A DNA stretch of 64,000 nucleotides, taken from assembly GCF_020544465.1 (NCBI RefSeq), contig NZ_CP066126.1, forward strand, positions 2,914,001 through 2,978,000, written 5' to 3'. The translations under genes were made by a program, and so were the position numbers. The notes below the pieces were generated by a model. That model was given only the letters and a program-made list of their open reading frames with translations. It was not told where the DNA came from and did not search any database. This DNA is from Chromobacterium rhizoryzae. Lineage in GTDB: Bacteria; Pseudomonadota; Gammaproteobacteria; Burkholderiales; Chromobacteriaceae. Below are positions 55,072-64,000 of the stretch, piece by piece. Each line of letters opens with the position of its first letter. Within the stretch, counting starts at the first letter, position 1.

Positions 55072-55185
55072 TTGTTGTCCTTTGCGTCCACAGCAGATCA
55101 CGGACCGGCGGGGTCTTAGCGATGCGCCCCGCCTGGCCGTAATAAGATACTCGCCATCGCCCTCCGGCTCAATGCCCGCGCGCGG

Positions 55186-56082
55186 CTATCGGCGCCAGCG
55201 CAACCTCTGCAGCACCAGGGCGACGCCCAGCGCGGCCAACAGCATGCCGCCCACCGCCAACAGGCTCAGCTGTTCGTCGAACAGCCACCAGGCCTGCACC
55301 GCGGCCAGGCCCGGCGTCAGATAGAAATAGCTGGCCACCTTGCTGACATCGCCGTCCTTCAGCATGCGCATCAGCAGCAGGATGGCCAGCACCGACAGCG
55401 CCAGCACGCTCCAGCCCAGGGCCAGCGCCAGTTGCGCGTTCCAGTGGATGGCCTCGCCGCGCTCCAGCCCCAGGGCCAGCGCGCCGGTAATCAGAAAGGC
55501 CGCCAGGTATTGATGGAAGGCGCCGGTCAACGGATGCACGCCCTGGCCGAAGCGTTTCTGGTACAAGGTGCCGGCAGTGATCGCGCACAAGGCCAGCGCG
55601 GTCAGCCACAGGCCGGGATTGGCGCCTAACTGCAAGCCCTTGCCGCCCAGCACCACCAGCAGCGCGCCGCCAAAACCTATCGCCAGACCCAGCCATTGCA
55701 TGCGGCTCAGCCGCTGCTCGCCCATCAGCCAGCTCAGTATCGCAGTCAGTATCGGCTGCAGGCCGACGATCAGCGCGGTGATGCCGGCCGGCACCGCCAG
55801 CTTGATGCCGGCGAAGCTGGCGCCCAGATAAAGGCCGTGCAGCATCGCGCCGCAAGCCCATTGGTGCTTGGCCGCCGCCAGGCCCGGCCAAGCGGGCCGG
55901 AAGCAGGCGATCAGCGCGCCGAAGCACAGCAGGGTCAGACCCATCCGTATCGCCAAAAAGGTGAACGGGCCGATGAAAGGCAGGCCTAGTTTGGCGCCGA
56001 TGAAGCCGGTGCTCCACAGCAGCACGAAGGCCCAGGGGATCCAGGCATTGGATCGATGATTGGTTTCCATATTTTGCGTCAT
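55186..56082 (-). CDS. EamA/DMT family transporter
   Basis: 298 residues, ten membrane helices in two EamA repeats. The start (MTQNMETNHRSN) directly abuts the argG terminator; the in-frame ATG at 56070 is an alternative. Inner-membrane metabolite exporter of unknown substrate. Confidence 0.85.
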   Translation of the reverse strand: MTQNMETNHRSNAWIPWAFVLLWSTGFIGAKLGLPFIGPFTFLAIRMGLTLLCFGALIACFRPAWPGLAAAKHQWACGAMLHGLYLGASFAGIKLAVPAGITALIVGLQPILTAILSWLMGEQRLSRMQWLGLAIGFGGALLVVLGGKGLQLGANPGLWLTALALCAITAGTLYQKRFGQGVHPLTGAFHQYLAAFLITGALALGLERGEAIHWNAQLALALGWSVLALSVLAILLLMRMLKDGDVSKVASYFYLTPGLAAVQAWWLFDEQLSLLAVGGMLLAALGVALVLQRLRWRR

Positions 56083-56085
56083 TAA

Positions 56086-56110
56086 AAAAAGCCCCCTGCG
56101 GGGGCTTTTG
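56086..56110. terminator. Rho-independent terminator of argG
   Basis: Stem GCCCCC/GGGGGC with a TGC loop (56091-56105), flanked by seven A on the left (56084-56090) and TTTT on the right. The A-run serves minus-strand argG transcripts. Confidence 0.8.
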
Positions 56111-56127
56111 GGGTCCAACGCGGCGCT

Positions 56128-57354
<1,227 letters not shown>

Positions 57355-57451
57355 TTTGTATTCTTTCAAATCCATTGATTGCCGGATCCGGCCCGCGCCT
57401 GGCGCGGCCTTGCCGAATCGCGTAAACGGCGGGCTCGCCCGCGTCGTCAGT

Positions 57452-58375
57452 TCAGTCGTAGCGCTGGCCCAGCAGCAGGAACTCGATCAGCGCCTTCTGC
57501 ACGTGCATGCGGTTTTCCGCCTCGTCCCAGACCACGCTCTGCGGCCCGTCTATCACCGCGGCAGCCACTTCCTCACCCCGGTGCGCCGGCAAACAGTGCA
57601 TGAACAAGGCGTCCGGCTTGGCCAGCTTCATCAGCTCCGGCGTCACCTGGTAGTCGCGGAAGGCTTCCAGCCGCGCTTCCTTCTCCGCCTCGAAACCCAT
57701 GCTGGTGAACACATCGGTAGTCACCAGGTCCGCGCCGGTCGCCGCATGGCTGGCGCTGTGGCTGGGTTCGAAGTGCTCGGGGCCGTAATGCTGGCCGTCC
57801 AAGGCCTTGAGCTCGAAGCCCACCGGCGTCGCCACCTTGAGCTTGAAGCCCAGGATGCGAGCCGCCTGCAGCCAGGTGCGGCAGACATTGTTGCCGTCGC
57901 CTATCCAGGCCACGGTTTTGCCCTTGATCGAGCCGCGCTGCTCGATATAGGTGAAGATGTCCGCCAGAATCTGGCACGGGTGGTATTCGTTGGTCAGGCC
58001 GTTGATCACCGGCACCTTGGAATGCGCGGCCAGCCGCTGCACCAGCGCCTGCTCGTAGGTGCGGATCATGATGATGTCGCTCATCCGGGACAGCACGCGG
58101 GCGGTGTCCTCGATGGGCTCGCCGCGGCCCATCTGCGAGCTTTGCGAGTCCAGGAACATCGCGTGGCCGCCCAGTTGCGCCATGCCCGCTTCGAAAGAAA
58201 CGCGGGTGCGGGTGGAGTTCTTCTCGAACACCATGGACATCACCTTGCCGACGAGCGGCTGGTACAGCTGGCCGTCGCTACGTCGTCGTTTCAGGACCTT
58301 GCTGCGCTCGAAGAGATGGCGGTATTCCTCGTGGGTCAGGTCGCTGAATTGCAAGTAATGCCTAGGGGACGTCAT
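57452..58375 (-). CDS. argF: Ornithine carbamoyltransferase
   Basis: 307 residues from MTSPRHYLQF (GGAG 4 bases upstream). Carbamoyl-phosphate site STRTR (about residue 54), HPCQ, and ornithine-site HCLPAHRGEE. Converts ornithine and carbamoyl phosphate to citrulline. Upstream of argG and probably co-transcribed. Confidence 0.97.
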   Translation of the reverse strand: MTSPRHYLQFSDLTHEEYRHLFERSKVLKRRRSDGQLYQPLVGKVMSMVFEKNSTRTRVSFEAGMAQLGGHAMFLDSQSSQMGRGEPIEDTARVLSRMSDIIMIRTYEQALVQRLAAHSKVPVINGLTNEYHPCQILADIFTYIEQRGSIKGKTVAWIGDGNNVCRTWLQAARILGFKLKVATPVGFELKALDGQHYGPEHFEPSHSASHAATGADLVTTDVFTSMGFEAEKEARLEAFRDYQVTPELMKLAKPDALFMHCLPAHRGEEVAAAVIDGPQSVVWDEAENRMHVQKALIEFLLLGQRYD

Positions 58376-58567
58376 GGTGCTCCATTTCAAAAAAAAAGCC
58401 ACCGCGCGTTCGACACCGTTTCAGTGTCCTTCATGCGCGATGGCACATTACTACACGCTGGTCTCAAGTCATTCACAGGCGTCGCAAGCATGCCTACGCA
58501 AAGCGCATGATTTACATAATTGCGACAAGACTTATATTTATCGGAAATCAGCCTGTCTGACAAGCAT

Positions 58568-60526
58568 TCATTTGAACAAGGCGCGTCCAGGCAGTTGCGC
58601 CAGCTCCCCTTCTTTGAGCACTCGCAGCAAAAACTCGCCGCCATCCTCGGCCAAACCGTGCATTTCTATGGATTTCTGGGTTTTTTGCAGCCGCGCCAAA
58701 TACGCGAGAATGGTGTCGTCTATCACCTGGCCGGGCACCAGCACCGGAATGCCGGGCGGATACGGCACGATCTGGTCGCAGCAGACCCGTCCGACCAGGG
58801 CCGCGTTGGGGCGGCCGTCGTCGTCTAGCAGCGGCAAGCGCTCGCCGGCCTCGTAAAAAGCGTCGCGCGGCAAGCTGGCCAGACTGGAGAAACGCGGAAT
58901 CTCCGGCATCCTTCCCAGCGGTCGCGGCGGACGCTTTTCCTTGGTCAAACGCAGCATGGCGTCATAAAGCCGCGACACCTTGCTGCGGGTGGTGCCCAGA
59001 GTCAGCAGCAGGGTGATGGTGCTGAACGTGGATTTCTCCACCTGGATGTTGTAGCGCTCGAACAGCGCCTGCTGCAATTCGTCCGCGGTGAAGCCGGACT
59101 GGGTGATGTCCACGGTCAGCTTGGTCGGGTCCAGCTGGATGCCGTCCTCCCTCACCTCCTCCGGCAATAGGTCCGACAGTTCCAGCACCCGGAAAGCGCC
59201 GGTGGAGTTGATCTTGTCGCGCAACTCCTGCGCCAGTTTCAGCGTGCGGTCCAACAGCCGGTAGCCCTCCATCACCGCCTGTTTGCGCGCCACGTCCAGG
59301 CTGGCGATCAGGTTGTACTGCGGGCTGGTCGACGCGTGCATATTGAAGTTCTCGCGGAACAGATGCGCGTCGAAGCCGGGGTCGTTGACGTGAATCATGC
59401 TGGCCTGGGAGAACGCCGACAGCACCTTGTGCGTGCTCTGGGTCACGTAGTCGGCGCCGGACTCCAGCGCCGTCGGCCGGAACGCCGGGTGGAAACGGGC
59501 GAAGCCGTACCAGGCCTCGTCGACGATGACCTTGATGCCCTGCTCGTGCGCGGCCTCGATGATGGGCTTCAGATCGTAGCGCAGCCCGTCGTAGGTGCAG
59601 GAGGTCAGGATCAGCACCCGCGCGTCGGGGTTGGCGTCGATCGCGGCGAAGATGGTTTCCTTGGGCACCGGTCCGAAAATGCCGAACTGCTTGTTGATCG
59701 AGGAATCCAGATACACCGGCAGCGCGCCGGACAGGATCACGCCGTGATGCACCGATTTGTGACAATTGCGGTCCAGCAGCAGCTTGTCGCCGGGCGCCAG
59801 CAAGGTCTGGAAAATCACTTTGTTGGAGGTGGAGGTGCCGTTGGTGGCGAAGTAGGTGCGCTTGGCGCCGAAGGCCTTGGCCGCCAGCATCTGCGCCTCC
59901 TCTATCACCCCGGTGGGGTGCAGCAGAGAATCCAGCATCGGCACCGACACCGACAGGTCGGCGCGCAGCATGCTCTCGCCGACGAAGTCGTGAAAATCGC
60001 CGACCCAGGGGCTGCCTTTCAAGGAATCGCCGCCGGAATGGCCCGGCGTGTGCCAGGAGTCCTTGGCCATGCGCACGTATTGCTTGAGCTTGTCGTAGAA
60101 CGGCGTCGCGGACTTTTCCGCCAGCTCCGCCGACAGAATGCGAAACCAGCCGTGGAAATCCAGCTCGTCGCGGTAGAAATAGCCGTCCACCGCGTGGCTG
60201 GCCAGGTCTTCCACCAGCGCGCGCTCGTCGTCGTCGAACAATAAGACATACAGCGAAATTTCCGGACGGAAGGCGCTGATGCGGTTGGCCAGCTGCGCCG
60301 CCGCCTGACTGACGCCCTTCTCCTGCAACTGCTTGTCCACCAGCACCACCTGGACGTCGCCGTCTCGGGCGATCTGATCCAGCGCGTCCTGACTGCGCGC
60401 GACGCCGACGAAAGTCAGGCCGTAGGGGTTTTCCAGCCGGACCGCGGCGGCGCCCAGTCCGGCCAGCACATCGGCCTGCCATTTGGCGTCGTCGCTGACC
60501 ACCAGCACTCGGCTAACGGGTGTCAT
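58568..60526 (-). CDS. Orn/Lys/Arg decarboxylase, class I
   Basis: 652 residues; AGGAGA lies 9 bases before the ATG. N-terminal receiver-like wing domain (1-130), then the PLP fold-type I core: DSWHTPGHSGGDS, TNGTSTSNK, VDEAWYGFARFHP and the PLP Lys in STHKVLSAFSQ. Decarboxylates a basic amino acid to a polyamine or diamine. Substrate (Arg, Lys or Orn) cannot be decided by eye; closeness to argF/argG hints at arginine but is not proof. Shorter than the 715-750 aa acid-stress enzymes of enteric bacteria. Confidence 0.88.
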   Translation of the reverse strand: MTPVSRVLVVSDDAKWQADVLAGLGAAAVRLENPYGLTFVGVARSQDALDQIARDGDVQVVLVDKQLQEKGVSQAAAQLANRISAFRPEISLYVLLFDDDERALVEDLASHAVDGYFYRDELDFHGWFRILSAELAEKSATPFYDKLKQYVRMAKDSWHTPGHSGGDSLKGSPWVGDFHDFVGESMLRADLSVSVPMLDSLLHPTGVIEEAQMLAAKAFGAKRTYFATNGTSTSNKVIFQTLLAPGDKLLLDRNCHKSVHHGVILSGALPVYLDSSINKQFGIFGPVPKETIFAAIDANPDARVLILTSCTYDGLRYDLKPIIEAAHEQGIKVIVDEAWYGFARFHPAFRPTALESGADYVTQSTHKVLSAFSQASMIHVNDPGFDAHLFRENFNMHASTSPQYNLIASLDVARKQAVMEGYRLLDRTLKLAQELRDKINSTGAFRVLELSDLLPEEVREDGIQLDPTKLTVDITQSGFTADELQQALFERYNIQVEKSTFSTITLLLTLGTTRSKVSRLYDAMLRLTKEKRPPRPLGRMPEIPRFSSLASLPRDAFYEAGERLPLLDDDGRPNAALVGRVCCDQIVPYPPGIPVLVPGQVIDDTILAYLARLQKTQKSIEMHGLAEDGGEFLLRVLKEGELAQLPGRALFK

Positions 60527-60741
60527 GATCGGGTTTCTCCTGTTGATATTGCTTTGCGCTGTTATTGATGGATTTGTCTGCCTAAGTCGCTCGCGCAATT
60601 TCGCTTGTTTTTATATTTGCCTATCCTATCCACATCCGCGCATCGCCGTCATTTTGCAGTCGCACATCAGGATTTCCCCATATTCGACGCCCGGCTTGGC
60701 GCGGCCAGACAAGGCCGCCCCCTTGCGGTACAATCGCCGCC

Positions 60742-62868
60742 ATGCTGACCCCTGCTGAAAAAGACGCGATTCGCGACCATTACCGGACCATAGCCGACAA
60801 CTTGCCGGGCTTCCGCCCGCGCGCCGCGCAACGCCGCATGCTGGCGGAGATCGCCAACGCGCTGTCGCGCAGCAAGGACAAGGAAGGCGACGACTGGCCG
60901 GAGCGCGCCGGCGAAAGCATCGCCGTGATCGAAGGCCCCACCGGGGTCGGCAAAAGCCTGGCCTATCTGCTGGCCGGCGGCGTGATGGCCAAATCCCGCG
61001 CCAAGAAACTGGTGGTCACCAGCGCCACCGTCGCCCTGCAAGAGCAACTGGTCAACCGCGACCTGCCCTTCGTCGTCGAAAACAGCGGCCTGCCGCTGAC
61101 CTTCGCCCTGGCCAAGGGCCGCGGCCGCTATCTGTGTCCGCAGCGCATTTACGCGCTGACCGCCGAGAACGCCCAAGGCCAGTTGCTGGACCTGGACCCG
61201 ATGCTGGCGCTATGGGACCGCAAGCCGGAAGCCGGCGAAATCGAAACCCTGCGCCAGCTGGCCGACGCCTTCTATTACCGCCGCTGGAACGGCGACCGCG
61301 ACGCCTGGGAAAGCGTGATAGAGGACGGCCTGTGGTCGCGCGTCACCAACGACCGCCACGGCTGTTTGAAAGCCGCCTGTCCCAACCGGCCGGAATGCCC
61401 GTTCTATCTGGCGCGCGACGTGCTGGAAAACGTGGACGTGGTGGTGGCCAACCACGACCTGATGCTGGCCGACGTGTCCATGGGCGGCGGCGTCATCCTG
61501 CCGGCGCCGGAAGAAAGTTACTACTGTATCGACGAGGCGCACCACCTGGCCAAAAAGGCGGTTAACCAGTTTTCCGCCGAACATTCGCTGGCTCAGGCCA
61601 TGTCCTGGCTGGACAAAGTGGCCGCCGCCGCCATCCGCGTGGAGGCGCTGACCGACAAGGTGGACATCGTCAGCCAGGCGATAGAAGCCGCCAGCGCCTG
61701 CTCCGAAACGCTGACCGAGTGGCTGTGGCTGCTGGAGGGCGAAGACGCGCTGGCCGCCTCCAGCGACAATCTGGAGCCCACCTGGCTGATAGAGGACGGC
61801 GTGCTGCCGGAACGCTTCCAGGGCCCCACCGCCAATATGGCCACCTCGGCCCGCTCGCTGTTCAAACAGCTGAGCCTGCTGACCGACGCGCTGGGCGAGG
61901 CGCGCAAGGACAAGGGCGGCGAAGCGGCGCAAGTCGACAAGACCGCCTCCGACCTGGGCTTTCTGACCGCGCGCGCCGAACAACTGCTGGCGGTGTGGGA
62001 GTTGTTTGAAAAAGAAACCGAGCCCGCCAGCCCGCCCATCGCCAAATGGATCACCCGCCGCGCCGAAGGCAAGGGTGATTACCTGTTCTCCGCCTCGCCG
62101 GTCAGCGCCGCCGCCAGCCTGGCCGCCACGCTGTGGCGCCGCGCCGCCGGCGCCATCCTGACCTCGGCCACGCTGCGCTCGCTGGGCGAATTCGACCTGC
62201 TGCTGTCGCAGACCGGCCTGAAATGGATGCCGGAAGTCAGCTGCGTGGCGCTGGACTCCCCTTTCAATTTCGACGAGCAGGGCGAGCTGTATCTGCCGCC
62301 GATGCTGGCCAGCCCCAAGGACGCCGGCGGCCATACCCGCGAAATCGTGGAATGGCTGCCCAAGCTGATCGATGTGAAAGAACCGGTCGGCACCCTGGTG
62401 CTGTTCTCCTCCCGCAAACAAATGCAGGAGGTCGCCGCCGGCCTGCCGGCCGCGCTGCGCGAGCGGCTGCTGATTCAGGGCGAAATCCCCAAGAGCCTGC
62501 TGATAGAACAGCACCATCAGCGGCTGAAACAGAGCGAACCCAGCGTGATCTTCGGCCTGGATTCCTTCTCCGAAGGCCTGGACCTGCCCGGCGAAAGCTG
62601 CGTGCACGTGATTATTGCCAAACTGCCGTTCGCAATGCCGGACGATCCAGTGGGCAAAACTCTGTCGCGCTGGATAGAGAAACGCGGCGGCAATCCCTTC
62701 ATCGAGATCACGGTGCCGGAAGCTTCGATCAAGCTGGTGCAGGCCGTGGGCCGGCTGATCCGCACCGAACGCGACTACGGCCGCGTCACCATTCTGGACA
62801 ACCGCTTGCAAAAACAAAGCTACGGCAAGCGGCTGCTAGCCTCGCTGCCGCCATTCAAGCGCATCTGA
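60742..62868 (+). CDS. dinG: ATP-dependent DNA helicase DinG
   Basis: 708 residues (Escherichia coli DinG is 716). Superfamily 2 XPD-like: Walker A GPTGVGKS (about residue 75), four Cys for the 4Fe-4S cluster (GRYLC, HGCLKAACPNRPEC), DEAH in CIDEAHHLAKK, and the C-terminal QAVGRLIRTERDYG motif. Unwinds DNA 5' to 3', resolving R-loops and damage. TACAAT just upstream could be a -10 element with a very short leader. Confidence 0.95.
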   Translation: MLTPAEKDAIRDHYRTIADNLPGFRPRAAQRRMLAEIANALSRSKDKEGDDWPERAGESIAVIEGPTGVGKSLAYLLAGGVMAKSRAKKLVVTSATVALQEQLVNRDLPFVVENSGLPLTFALAKGRGRYLCPQRIYALTAENAQGQLLDLDPMLALWDRKPEAGEIETLRQLADAFYYRRWNGDRDAWESVIEDGLWSRVTNDRHGCLKAACPNRPECPFYLARDVLENVDVVVANHDLMLADVSMGGGVILPAPEESYYCIDEAHHLAKKAVNQFSAEHSLAQAMSWLDKVAAAAIRVEALTDKVDIVSQAIEAASACSETLTEWLWLLEGEDALAASSDNLEPTWLIEDGVLPERFQGPTANMATSARSLFKQLSLLTDALGEARKDKGGEAAQVDKTASDLGFLTARAEQLLAVWELFEKETEPASPPIAKWITRRAEGKGDYLFSASPVSAAASLAATLWRRAAGAILTSATLRSLGEFDLLLSQTGLKWMPEVSCVALDSPFNFDEQGELYLPPMLASPKDAGGHTREIVEWLPKLIDVKEPVGTLVLFSSRKQMQEVAAGLPAALRERLLIQGEIPKSLLIEQHHQRLKQSEPSVIFGLDSFSEGLDLPGESCVHVIIAKLPFAMPDDPVGKTLSRWIEKRGGNPFIEITVPEASIKLVQAVGRLIRTERDYGRVTILDNRLQKQSYGKRLLASLPPFKRI

Positions 62869-62994
62869 TTTTCGGGTAAAATGCTAAATATTCAGCAACA
62901 AACAAAACGCCTGAACATAAAACGCCAAGCGCAAATCGCTTAGCAGACGATAAAAAACAGGCTAAACCAAAAGCAAACACTCCGGTCCACCGCC

Positions 62995-63306
62995 ATGATC
63001 TGCAATCCATACGAAATAGTCATCCAGGGCATCACTTCCGAGGGGCGCACCTTCCGCCCCAGCGACTGGGCCGAACGCCTGGCCGGCATCCTAGCCTCCT
63101 TCGACGATCAGAAACTGCACTACCACGCCCATGTCCGCCCGATGATGCTGGACGGCGTGCGCTGCGTGGCGGTGGACAAGAAACTGGAGAAAATCAGCCC
63201 GCAGGTGTTTTGCTTTCTGATGGACTTCGCCAAGGACAACGATCTGCGCATCGTCGATTGCCGCACCCTGCTGGACGAGGTCTACCCCAATCAATTCTTG
63301 GCGTAA
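62995..63306 (+). CDS. DUF3579 protein
   Basis: 103 residues, cytosolic. Pattern ICNPYEIVIQGITSEGRTFRPSDWAERL and HVRPMMLDGVRCVAVDKKL is that of DUF3579, a betaproteobacterial family of unknown role. Single gene after dinG. Confidence 0.85.
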   Translation: MICNPYEIVIQGITSEGRTFRPSDWAERLAGILASFDDQKLHYHAHVRPMMLDGVRCVAVDKKLEKISPQVFCFLMDFAKDNDLRIVDCRTLLDEVYPNQFLA

Positions 63307-63489
63307 TTGCAACACTACCCCTGTCCGAATTGTCTTGATGCAACAACATTGCAACACCCACGTCATATTTTGTAGCTAAACTAAGACATGTGTTGTGGCG
63401 ATACCGCACTTATCTATTATAGATATTGCAGGTCCGCCAGCTTCGGCACCTGACTTTAGTAAAGCAAAAACTGACTTGGAGCATTCAAG

Positions 63490-64000
63490 ATGCAAAAGAA
63501 AAATCTGGCAGCCCTGCTTGCCGCAATGTTCGCCTTGCCCGTTGTCGCCCACGCTGACGTAACCATCTACGGTTTCCTCAGCGGCGGCATCGAATCGAGC
63601 AAAGCCACCGGTTCCGGCGGCAGCGAATACAGCAGCCGCACCCGCATCGTCGACCACAACTCCCGCATCGGCTTCAAGGGCTTTGAAGACATCGGCGGCG
63701 GCACCAAGGCGATCTGGCAGGTGGAAAACAGCCTGCGCAACTTCGAACAAGGCGGCACCAACGACAAAGGTCAGAGCGCGACCTTCGCCACCCGCAACAC
63801 CTTCATCGGCCTCGACAACGGCGATTTCGGCCGCGTGCTGCTGGGCCAACACGACTCCGCCTACAAGATGTTCACCGGCAGCAGCAACAGCGCGCTGGGC
63901 ACCGACCTGATGGTCAACACCACCGCCGACAACTTCGGCAGCAGCTCGGTCAACAGCCGCGGCGAAGCGCGTATGGCCAACTCCGTACACTACTTCTCCC
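63490..64000 (+). CDS. Gram-negative porin, 3' end outside window
   Basis: 170 residues visible. Signal peptide MQKKNLAALLAAMFALPVVAHA, then ADVTIYGFLSGGIE, the usual first strand of betaproteobacterial general porins, with NSRIGFKGFEDIGGGTKAIWQVE and RNTFIGLDNGDFGRVLLGQ. Outer membrane trimeric channel. GGAG 8 bases before the ATG. The 180 bases upstream are AT-rich and must hold a strong promoter. Confidence 0.93.
   Translation, partial: MQKKNLAALLAAMFALPVVAHADVTIYGFLSGGIESSKATGSGGSEYSSRTRIVDHNSRIGFKGFEDIGGGTKAIWQVENSLRNFEQGGTNDKGQSATFATRNTFIGLDNGDFGRVLLGQHDSAYKMFTGSSNSALGTDLMVNTTADNFGSSSVNSRGEARMANSVHYFS

Overview
The window reads as chromosome of a high-GC betaproteobacterium, most likely Chromobacterium or a close relative in the Chromobacteriaceae. 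This is an inference from gene content: DUF2788 and DUF3579 proteins, a Neisseriales-type porin, argF/argG beside a basic amino acid decarboxylase, a chitosanase, type III effector-like genes, a LecA-type lectin and NRPS genes. No rRNA, tRNA, CRISPR array or transposase gene was seen.

Layout. 1-17030: a nonribosomal peptide synthetase locus, cut at its left end, with proteins A-T-E, C-A(Ser)-T-C-A-T plus a C-domain remnant, a CmlA-type diiron beta-hydroxylase, a C-C didomain protein and A(Thr)-T-C. 17061-25406: stress and catabolic genes with their regulators (DJ-1/PfpI, MerR, Old Yellow Enzyme, LysR, metallo-hydrolase, AtzG/AtzE-like amidase pair, LysR, EamA). 25568-27674: a small unknown protein and a DyP-type peroxidase. 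27817-33962: a patch of candidate host-directed effectors (an SseJ-like GDSL acyltransferase, a YopT-type C58 cysteine protease and a low-GC GT-B-like protein) mixed with an adhesin-like protein and a chitosanase. 34212-36688: CHAP protein, periplasmic protein, lipoprotein, LecA-like lectin and DUF4180. 37040-41175: a tightly coupled four-gene operon (heme-oxygenase-like protein, ATP-grasp, GT2, PaaK-like adenylating enzyme), the best candidate here for an undescribed pathway. 41229-47900: a four-repeat protein, AmpH, AmpC, a paired SMR pump with a TetR regulator, and PhoD. 48096-55071: UDG-family protein, periplasmic amidohydrolase, hybrid histidine kinase with an HD-GYP regulator, DUF2788. 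55186-64000: housekeeping genes (EamA, argG, argF, decarboxylase, dinG, DUF3579 and the start of a porin).

A family of about 140-bp terminal-inverted-repeat elements is scattered between genes. All four complete copies are flanked by a 3-bp TAA or TTA duplication, and most copies sit exactly on the stop codon of a neighbouring gene. One copy lies inside the NRPS locus.

How the genes work together. The NRPS proteins should build a peptide containing Ser and Thr (read from A-domain codes) and one D-residue (E domain), with beta-hydroxylation of a carrier-bound residue by the CmlA-like enzyme; no thioesterase is visible. The four-gene operon has the parts to activate an acid, ligate it, glycosylate it and oxidise it, but its product cannot be named from sequence.
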